A DNA stretch of 42,742 bases from contig CP070677.1 in NCBI GenBank assembly GCA_020352495.1, positions 263,657 through 306,398 on the forward strand, read 5' to 3'. Under the pieces are notes generated by a model. The model did not search any database. It was given only the letters and a program-made list of their open reading frames with translations, and was not told the DNA's origin. A program made the translations under genes and the position numbers. Below, piece after piece: positions 33,940-40,005 of this stretch. How positions within the stretch are numbered: the first letter of the stretch is position 1; the number at the start of each line of letters is the position of its first letter. The stretch is from Candidatus Latescibacterota bacterium. Lineage in GTDB: Bacteria > Krumholzibacteriota > Krumholzibacteriia > WVZY01.

Positions 33940-34056
33940 GTCGATCCCTGTTCCAATCCACCGTGTCGCCTAGTGCAAATCGAGGAGCCCATCCGGAGGC
34001 TTTGGTGTCACGTTGAAACGGTTCCCGCGGCTCTCGAGACCCGCGCCCCGACTGGC

Positions 34057-34085
34057 TTTATACAATATAATTGCGTGGCCCGCAA
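34057..34085 (-). promoter_or_regulatory. promoter of the PP-loop gene
   Basis: Minus strand: TTGCGG (34080-34085), 17-base spacer, TATAAA (34057-34062). Predicted start near 34050, leader about 110 bases. Confidence 0.5.
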
Positions 34086-34113
34086 CAGACAACTCGTGTG
34101 AAGACGGCTACGA

Positions 34114-35088
34114 TTATGATCGCGCGGTGTTTTGCCGGAGACTCTGATCCTTTGGGTCCAAGGCGGATTTCAGGAAGTCGCCGAGAAGGTAACAGCAAAA
34201 AACGGTGAGGAAGATCATGAGTCCCGGGAAGATCGCCACCCACGGCGCCGTTGCCAGGTAACCTTGCGCGTTGCGCAGGAGCGATCCCCAGCTCACGGCC
34301 GGAGGTTGAAGTCCGAATCCCAAGAACGAAAGCGTGGTCTCGATCATGATTGCCTGGGCCAGGCCAAGTGTAGCTGCAACCAAAACCGGTCCGCTGGTAT
34401 GAGGAAGAACGTGACGAAAGAGTATCCTCAAGTCCGGCACGCCAAGCGCACGCGCCGCGTCCACATACTCGTTTTCCCTTGTCGAAAGCACGACCGAACG
34501 CACGACACGCGCGACTTCCATCCACTGGATCGATCCGATGAACAGACAAAGCAAAAGAAATCCCGGCGAAAATATACTGGAACACAACAATATGATTAGA
34601 AGAACAGGTATCGACATCATCACGTCCGCCATCCGCATCACGATCGAGTCGAGGATTCCCCCAAAGTAGCCCGCGATCCCGCCCCCCATCACACCGATCA
34701 AGAGCGCGAAAACCATCGCCGAAACGCCAACGGAAATGGAGATCCTCCCCCCCTGCATCACGCGCACAAGAAGATCTCGGCCCATGTCATCGGTGCCAAA
34801 AGGATGGCTGACCGATGGCGGGAGGTGCCGTTTGGCGACATCGATAGTGTCGGGAGCATGCGGACTCAATAAGGGAGCGGATATCGAACAGAACACAACG
34901 ACGCTGAGTAGCACGGCCGCTCCGTACGACAACGGATGTTCTCGTAGGCGACCAAAGAGGCTTTTCCGTCTTACCGGTCGTATCCCGCCGGAGAGATCTC
35001 TCTCCCTGAGCTGTCGGGATCGCCGGCGCCTGGTCGGCTTCGCCCTTTTCTTATCGAGCGTATCTAACGCGGGGGTCAAAGATCCCAT
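34114..35088 (-). CDS. dipeptide/oligopeptide ABC transporter permease (DppC/OppC type)
   Basis: Inner-membrane permease of the DppC/OppC type, 324 aa. A long basic N-terminal tail (residues 1-50) precedes the first helix; the domain then has six hydrophobic segments. The EAA loop is EYVDAARALGVPDLRILFRHVLPH, with the Gly/Leu that contacts the ATPase. Its ATG lies 38 bases inside the end of the DppB-type gene. The transporter's two ATPases (DppD, DppF) are not in the window. Confidence 0.93.
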   Translation of the reverse strand: MGSLTPALDTLDKKRAKPTRRRRSRQLRERDLSGGIRPVRRKSLFGRLREHPLSYGAAVLLSVVVFCSISAPLLSPHAPDTIDVAKRHLPPSVSHPFGTDDMGRDLLVRVMQGGRISISVGVSAMVFALLIGVMGGGIAGYFGGILDSIVMRMADVMMSIPVLLIILLCSSIFSPGFLLLCLFIGSIQWMEVARVVRSVVLSTRENEYVDAARALGVPDLRILFRHVLPHTSGPVLVAATLGLAQAIMIETTLSFLGFGLQPPAVSWGSLLRNAQGYLATAPWVAIFPGLMIFLTVFCCYLLGDFLKSALDPKDQSLRQNTARS

Positions 35089-36007
35089 ACAAACAATCCG
35101 CCAAGAGGTTGAACACGGCGACCAACAGGGAAGAAACCAACACGATTCCCATTAGTCTTGTATAATCGTGCCTCAGCAATCCTTCGTAGAACAATCGTCC
35201 CATTCCGGGCCACGAAAACACCATTTCGACGATAACGGAACCGGTAAACAGAATGGGCACACTCATCGCCACAACGGTAATCACGGGGGTGGCGGCATTG
35301 CGTAGTCCGTGACGAAACAGGACCGCTGCGTTTGAGAGCCCCTTCGCCCTTGCCACGTCGATGTAGTCCGCCGTAAGCACGTCACCAAGCGCCTCGCGGG
35401 TGTAACGGCTCCAACTTGCTACGAGCGTGAGGGAGAGCACCATCGTCGGGAGCACAAGGTGTCTCAGGTGGTCGAGAACCGAAAAAGGCGCACCCAAGGT
35501 GTGCATTCCGGCGGAAGGTAACAGGCGCCACTGAACCGCGAACAACATCATCGACATCAACGCCAGCCAAAATAGGGGGACCGATATCACCGCGATCGAG
35601 CCGACGGTCAAAACCGAATCCAACGTCGTGTGTTTTTTGAGCGCCGAGACCACACCGATTGAAAGACCGATGAGCAACGAAAGCAGGAAGGCCGATCCCA
35701 TGAGTTCGAGTGTCGCCGGGAGCCGTCTGCCAATCATCCGGATAACCGGTTCGCCGGTGACATACGAATACCCAAAGTCGGCATGCAACAATACCCGTTT
35801 GAGCCACAGCCCGTACTGGACGACCAGCGGCCGGTCGAGCCCGAAATTCGCGCGGATCCGCGCGAGGTCGTCCGGTTTGACCTTTGGGTTGTCCGCAAGA
35901 ACGCCTTCGGGGCCACCCGGAATCGCGTGCATCAACGCGAAACACACGGCGGTCACCAACACGACGAGGGGAACCAGCCCAAGGACCCGTTTGAGAACAT
36001 ATACCGC
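35051..36007 (-). CDS. dipeptide/oligopeptide ABC transporter permease (DppB/OppB type)
   Basis: Permease of the DppB/OppB type, about 318 aa from a TTG at 36007, which yields the normal family start (YVLKRVLGLVPLVVLVTAVCFALMHAIPGGP); the open frame reaches a TTG at 36082 and neither has a good ribosome site. Six TM segments and an EAA loop (DYIDVARAKGLSNAAVLFRHGLRNA). It ends overlapping the DppC-type gene by 38 bases. The preceding 150 bases before its start are locally AT-rich near 36020-36060. Confidence 0.9.
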   Translation of the reverse strand, partial: AVYVLKRVLGLVPLVVLVTAVCFALMHAIPGGPEGVLADNPKVKPDDLARIRANFGLDRPLVVQYGLWLKRVLLHADFGYSYVTGEPVIRMIGRRLPATLELMGSAFLLSLLIGLSIGVVSALKKHTTLDSVLTVGSIAVISVPLFWLALMSMMLFAVQWRLLPSAGMHTLGAPFSVLDHLRHLVLPTMVLSLTLVASWSRYTREALGDVLTADYIDVARAKGLSNAAVLFRHGLRNAATPVITVVAMSVPILFTGSVIVEMVFSWPGMGRLFYEGLLRHDYTRLMGIVLVSSLLVAVFNLLADCLYGIFDPRVRYAR

Positions 36008-36159
36008 CAAATCGACTAACCCATTGTTATTAATGTGTTTATTGTTTTGATTGAATACGGCGAACCAACCACGAGAGTGCAAGCGAGATTCGTACCATAA
36101 CGTCGGGAGACCGCCCCGGAGGTGGGATCATCGTGAGACAATTGAATAAAAGAGGGACC

Positions 36160-37875
36160 TCAGCCGCCCAGATACCACGTGTTGGCGTTCCACGTATCCG
36201 CCGATTGTGTCGGGTTGGGTCTGTAGTTCTTGAGTCGGCCCGTACAGGCGTCCACAGCGGTATACCAGAACAACGGGATGACAGGCACTTCCTCCACGAG
36301 GATCTCAGCAATATCGTGATAAATGCGTATTCGGCGTTCTTCGTCGATCTCATTGGATCCGAGGGCCAACAGTTCGGTCAGCTCCGCATGCTGGATTCTT
36401 GAGTGATTCTGTCCGTTTGGCGGGACGGTGCGGGACGAGTATAGATCTTCTTTCGTCGCCGGTTCTGGAGATGAAAGCCACGCGTAGAGCGCGAGATCGA
36501 ATTCGCCTCGCTTTAGGATGCCGTTCTCCTCGTACGACCCGTAGAGCACAGTTGAATTGTAGTTTTTGATCTTCAGGTCGATCCCCACTTCGCGATACTG
36601 GTTTTTCAAAACCAACTCGGTCTGCTCTCGATTGATCCGGCCCGCGGTCGTGCAAATAGTCAACGTGAGGTCCCGGCCGTTCTTCTCCAGTATTCCGTCA
36701 CCGTCTTCGTCGACCCATCCCGCGTCTCGGAGCAGTTGCCTCGCTCGTAGCTGGTTGAACTCGAGAGCGGCCGCGACATCGGAATTGTAGTACTTCGACG
36801 ACGGGTATTCGTCCAAAGGCGCGACATGGACAAGACCGTTGTAGACGATTTTCGCAATCGCTTCCTTGTCGGTCGCGAGACTCAGTGCCTGTCTGACGCG
36901 TCTATCTCGTAGGATTTCATTTTCCATGTTGAGATCGAGATGTTCGTACATCATCGTCGGTGTCATGTGCACGGCAACCCCGGGAATCGTCTTGAGCTGA
37001 TCGAGAAAACTCACGTCGGCATTGTCGTACAGGTCGATCTCACCCGTTTTGAGTTGGACGAGCAGCGTATTCTCGGATGGGATGAACTTGAATACGACTT
37101 CGTCCAAATACGGACCGTCTCCGTAGTATGTATTGCTCCGGGTGACAGTGAGATGCGATCCCGGTACCCATTCCTTGAACTTGAAGGGACCGGAACCGAC
37201 CGGCTCGCGGTGGAAGGGGGATGTGTTGAACTTCTCGCCCGTCTCCCCGCTCAAGAGATGTTTGGGAAGAACGGATTCGTCAAAGAACGTCTCGGAGACA
37301 AAATCTGGAAATGTGTGTTTCAGACGAAATACGACGGTCTTCGAATCGGGCGTTTCCACCGACCCGACGGCATCCCACCCCTCGCGGGACTCGACATTCA
37401 CACGAGGATCCATAATCACGCCGAAGGTGAACTTGACATCCTCGGCGGTGACCGGCTTCCCGTCGTGCCAGCGAGCGTCTTGCCTGAGTTTGTAGGTGTA
37501 GGTCAAGTAATCCTCGGAGATACCTCCGTTTTGCACGGTTGGAATGGTTTCGATGATGTCGGGCACCAAACGAAGCTGGTCATCGTACTTGACAAACTTG
37601 CTGAAGATCAAATTGCAGACAAGGTTGTTGATCGCCGTGGCACTGAGAATCTCACTCAGCTTTTCGGGTTCTTGTTGGACGCCGATCGTGACCCTTCCTC
37701 CACGGACCGGTCCCGCGGCCACATTGTTTCTTTCGGACGGAGTGCGTCTCACTGTTGTCTTGTCGTCCGAGGCCGGTTGGGAACCGCAGCCGGAGGATGC
37801 CAGAACCAAGGCACCCACGACTGCGGCGCCCAGCCATAGCCCGAAGGGTTTGTATTGATTTAGCGAGAATCGCAC
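36160..37875 (-). CDS. peptide-binding lipoprotein (DppA/OppA type)
   Basis: Extracytoplasmic solute-binding protein of family 5 (SBP_bac_5), 571 aa. Signal sequence ends in the lipobox ASSGC with Cys30. Family blocks: YDQLRLVPDIIETIPTVQNG..., YTYKLRQDARWHDGKPVTAEDVKFTF, and FKFKEWVPGSHLTVTRSNTYYGDGPYLDEVVFKFI. The start is a GTG with GGAGG 11 bases upstream. Delivers di- or oligopeptides to the permeases that follow (gap about 150 bases). Substrate unknown. Confidence 0.95.
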   Translation of the reverse strand: MRFSLNQYKPFGLWLGAAVVGALVLASSGCGSQPASDDKTTVRRTPSERNNVAAGPVRGGRVTIGVQQEPEKLSEILSATAINNLVCNLIFSKFVKYDDQLRLVPDIIETIPTVQNGGISEDYLTYTYKLRQDARWHDGKPVTAEDVKFTFGVIMDPRVNVESREGWDAVGSVETPDSKTVVFRLKHTFPDFVSETFFDESVLPKHLLSGETGEKFNTSPFHREPVGSGPFKFKEWVPGSHLTVTRSNTYYGDGPYLDEVVFKFIPSENTLLVQLKTGEIDLYDNADVSFLDQLKTIPGVAVHMTPTMMYEHLDLNMENEILRDRRVRQALSLATDKEAIAKIVYNGLVHVAPLDEYPSSKYYNSDVAAALEFNQLRARQLLRDAGWVDEDGDGILEKNGRDLTLTICTTAGRINREQTELVLKNQYREVGIDLKIKNYNSTVLYGSYEENGILKRGEFDLALYAWLSSPEPATKEDLYSSRTVPPNGQNHSRIQHAELTELLALGSNEIDEERRIRIYHDIAEILVEEVPVIPLFWYTAVDACTGRLKNYRPNPTQSADTWNANTWYLGG

Positions 37876-37959
37876 GTGGGCCCATTCCTCCAGTCAAGCC
37901 TCATATCAACAAGCAAGAACCCTACCAGAACTCACGGTATTGGCCCATGATCGCGGCCC

Positions 37960-38136
37960 CGAGACGCTGGGACTAGACCCCCCGCGTGTGGAGCCCAGAT
38001 GATGCGGGCGCCGGGTCTTTGGCAGGTCGTATGTGCCATGGGAGATTGCGGACCCTTTGCGCGGAGCGAGCGAGGATCACCCGCCCAACGGGCGGGAAGC
38101 CGAGCGATGCGGGTACTGGGCCGGTGACACCACGGG
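37960..38136 (+). other. GC-rich structured intergenic segment
   Basis: Non-coding stretch between the divergent binding-protein gene and a small membrane gene, clearly more GC-rich than the other spacers here. It holds a perfect 7-base-pair hairpin CCCGCCC (38080-38086) / GGGCGGG (38090-38096) with an AAC loop; a nested stem GGGTC (38013-38017)/GACCC (38051-38055) enclosing GGCA (38021-38024)/TGCC (38034-38037); and an imperfect 17-base direct repeat, 38001-38017 and 38106-38122 (13 of 17 identical, sharing GATGCGGG). Could be a structured RNA, a leader, or a copy of a dispersed repeat. No tRNA, RNase P, SRP or tmRNA signature was found. Confidence 0.4.
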
Positions 38137-38520
38137 GTGGACTTGAACGCGCCGGCTATCACGAGCAACTTCGCAATGTTGCTCACGTTGTTCCTCGCTT
38201 CCCCCATTCGACCGTACGCGAGACTCTTCCTCAGAAATCTGTCTGGTTCTCTCGCCGTGTTGATCGTTATTCATGTGTTGACGTTGTTCGCGGCGATACA
38301 ACACGCGCTTTTGTCGCATCCGCAGATAGCGATTTTCGACGTCTTTGGGAGCTCCGAATCCACTTTCATAAACGCCTATACACAGTTTTACGAACTCATC
38401 GGGATGTTTTTGTTTGTTCTTACGCTCTGGTTTTTCTATATGGCCACCTACGTGTCGCGACGCACGAGCGCCGCCAAGACTGCGCTCGCCCTTCAGGGTA
38501 TCAAGAAAAAAGCACCCTGA
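38137..38520 (+). CDS. small two-TM membrane protein of unknown function
   Basis: 127-aa (or shorter) membrane protein with hydrophobic helices at about 37-58 and 85-105. The start is uncertain: GTG 38137 and TTG 38143 lie close to GGGG, ATG 38176 has no ribosome site. A terminator overlaps its stop codon, which supports it being a real gene. I do not recognise a family. The C-terminus is basic (SAAKTALALQGIKKKAP). Confidence 0.6.
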   Translation: MDLNAPAITSNFAMLLTLFLASPIRPYARLFLRNLSGSLAVLIVIHVLTLFAAIQHALLSHPQIAIFDVFGSSESTFINAYTQFYELIGMFLFVLTLWFFYMATYVSRRTSAAKTALALQGIKKKAP

Positions 38521-38530
38521 CCGGGTGCTT
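38510..38530 (-). terminator. bidirectional terminator at the small membrane gene stop
   Basis: AAGCACCC (38510-38517) pairs with GGGTGCTT (38523-38530), loop of five bases. The small membrane gene's TGA (38518-38520) is in the loop. Followed on minus by six T, so it is also the terminator of the trxA-DUF302 unit. Confidence 0.85.
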
Positions 38531-38573
38531 CCCTGTTTTTGCACGAGAATTCGCGCGCTAGCGGAATGTTCCG

Positions 38574-38957
38574 TCAGAGAGCGTCGATCACCCTCTGCAG
38601 CTTCTTGTTGACATCATCCGAGACCCGGGAGAGTTCCTCGTTGGCCGTGACCTTTGCCATCAGACTTGCGTCTACGGCAGAGACCGTGCTCCCCCCCTCG
38701 TCATTTTCGTATACGATAACATTGCACGGCATGAGCAACCCGATTTCGAGCTCGGCCGTCAACGCACGGTGCGCGTAAGGCGGATTACACGCCCCCAGTA
38801 TAACGTACTTTCTGAAGTCGACGTCGAGTTTCTTCTTCAAGGTCTCTTTGACGTCGATCTCGGTGAGTACTCCGAAACCCTCTTTTTGCAGTGCATCACG
38901 AACACGCACGACGGCGGCGTCGAAACCGCAATCCATTGCTTTTGAAAACCCATACAT
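38574..38957 (-). CDS. DUF302 family protein
   Basis: DUF302 protein, 127 aa, cytoplasmic. Recognised by the order KEGFGVLTEIDVKETLKKKLDV, KYVILGACNPPYAHRAL and IGLLMPCNVIVYE; two Cys residues (in GACNPP and MPCNV) are conserved in many members. Role unknown. It lies 52 bases downstream of trxA on the same strand, a pairing that suggests a redox link. Confidence 0.92.
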   Translation of the reverse strand: MYGFSKAMDCGFDAAVVRVRDALQKEGFGVLTEIDVKETLKKKLDVDFRKYVILGACNPPYAHRALTAELEIGLLMPCNVIVYENDEGGSTVSAVDASLMAKVTANEELSRVSDDVNKKLQRVIDAL

Positions 38958-39009
38958 GACGACCTGTCACCGTGTTTGACTATCGTCATAGGCCGCGGAG
39001 CCGATGTCT

Positions 39010-39339
39010 TCAGTCGCCCAGGACCTCTTCGATCTTATCCGTAATCGCCTTTTTCGGTTGCGCACCCACTATGCGCTCCTTGACTTCGCCCGCTTTGACG
39101 ATCATCAAGGTGGGGATGCTCATCACTCCGTATTTTGCGGCGGTCTCTCGATTGTCATCGGTGTTCATCTTCCCGACCTTGAGTTTGCCGTCGTACTCAC
39201 CGGCGATCTCTTCGACGATCGGGTCCACTATTCGGCACGGACCACACCAAGGTGCCCAAAAATCGACGAGCACGGGCAGATCCGATTTCAGGACTTCCGC
39301 TTCAAAATTTGTGTCGGTAAACTCGAGTTTCTTCGACAT
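39010..39339 (-). CDS. trxA: thioredoxin
   Basis: Thioredoxin, 109 aa from the ATG at 39339 (GGAGGAATAGA ribosome site; the longer open frame upstream overlaps uspA and is rejected). Redox site WCGPC, Cys32 and Cys35, with the cis-Pro loop MSIPTLMIV. General disulfide reductase of the cytoplasm. Promoter candidate TTGCAA-N16-TATTTT upstream (39392-39419). Confidence 0.97.
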   Translation of the reverse strand: MSKKLEFTDTNFEAEVLKSDLPVLVDFWAPWCGPCRIVDPIVEEIAGEYDGKLKVGKMNTDDNRETAAKYGVMSIPTLMIVKAGEVKERIVGAQPKKAITDKIEEVLGD

Positions 39340-39391
39340 TCTATTCCTCCAATTTGCCTCATTTGGCCGTGTCATGAAAAGCAGCCATATT

Positions 39392-39419
39392 AAAATACAG
39401 AATCCGCCACAATTTGCAA
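39392..39419 (-). promoter_or_regulatory. promoter of trxA
   Basis: Minus strand: TTGCAA (39414-39419), 16-base spacer, TATTTT (39392-39397). Leader about 45 bases. Confidence 0.5.
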
Positions 39420-39458
39420 GCGATTTGTTGGCTGCCGGCGTCGACCTCGAAAACCAGT

Positions 39459-39486
39459 TTGCAAACACCACTCCGTTCCCTATAAT
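39459..39486 (+). promoter_or_regulatory. promoter of uspA
   Basis: TTGCAA (39459-39464), 16-base spacer, perfect TATAAT (39481-39486). Expected start near 39493, 30 bases before the uspA ATG. Confidence 0.72.
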
Positions 39487-39522
39487 CCACACCGAGGAAC
39501 TCCAGTTGCCAAGGAGGTACCC

Positions 39523-39987
39523 ATGGTAGCGTTCAAGGAAATCGTCGTTCCAACCGATTTCTCCGAACATTCGCTGAGGGCGATCGACTACGGCGTGGAG
39601 ATCGGGGAGAAGTTTTCCTCCCATATTACGCTGATCTACGTCATCGAGCCGCTCCTCCAGGCCGCCGATCTGACCTGGACGACCGTTGATTTCGAGGAGT
39701 TGAACAGGGCTCACAAGGAATCCGCCGAGAAGCAGATCAAACAGATCGTCGAGGAAAGGATCCCCAAAGGGACCCCGTGCGACTCGACCATATTGTTTGG
39801 AAAACCCTTCGTCGAGATTCTCAAATACGCCGACGAGGAAAACGCGGATCTAATCGTGATGGCGACGCACGGCCGCGGAGCGATATCGCACATATTGATG
39901 GGAAGTACCGCAGAGAAGGTGGTGCGAAAGGCCCCGTGCCCCGTGTTAACCGTCAAACACCCCAAACACCTTTTCGCAATGCCTTGA
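39523..39987 (+). CDS. universal stress protein UspA family
   Basis: Single-domain Usp, 154 aa, in the cytoplasm. Starts FKEIVVPTDFSEHS and ends with the ATP-binding pattern G-x2-G-x9-G-S/T: GRGAISHILMGST, followed by KAPCPVLTVK. This motif marks the nucleotide-binding class. AAGGAGG six bases before the ATG. Divergent from trxA; it ends 18 bases from the RND stop (convergent). Confidence 0.95.
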   Translation: MVAFKEIVVPTDFSEHSLRAIDYGVEIGEKFSSHITLIYVIEPLLQAADLTWTTVDFEELNRAHKESAEKQIKQIVEERIPKGTPCDSTILFGKPFVEILKYADEENADLIVMATHGRGAISHILMGSTAEKVVRKAPCPVLTVKHPKHLFAMP

Positions 39988-40005
39988 AATCGTCGATCGC
40001 GATTC

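Noticed and set aside
38136..38160. Minus-strand GTTCAAGTCC resembling a tRNA T-loop
   Set aside because: The flanking bases do not pair into a T stem, and no D-arm or anticodon arm lies at the right distance upstream.
39340..39714. N-terminal extension of thioredoxin by 125 codons
   Set aside because: It runs through the trxA/uspA promoters and into uspA; a strong ribosome site supports the internal ATG at 39339.
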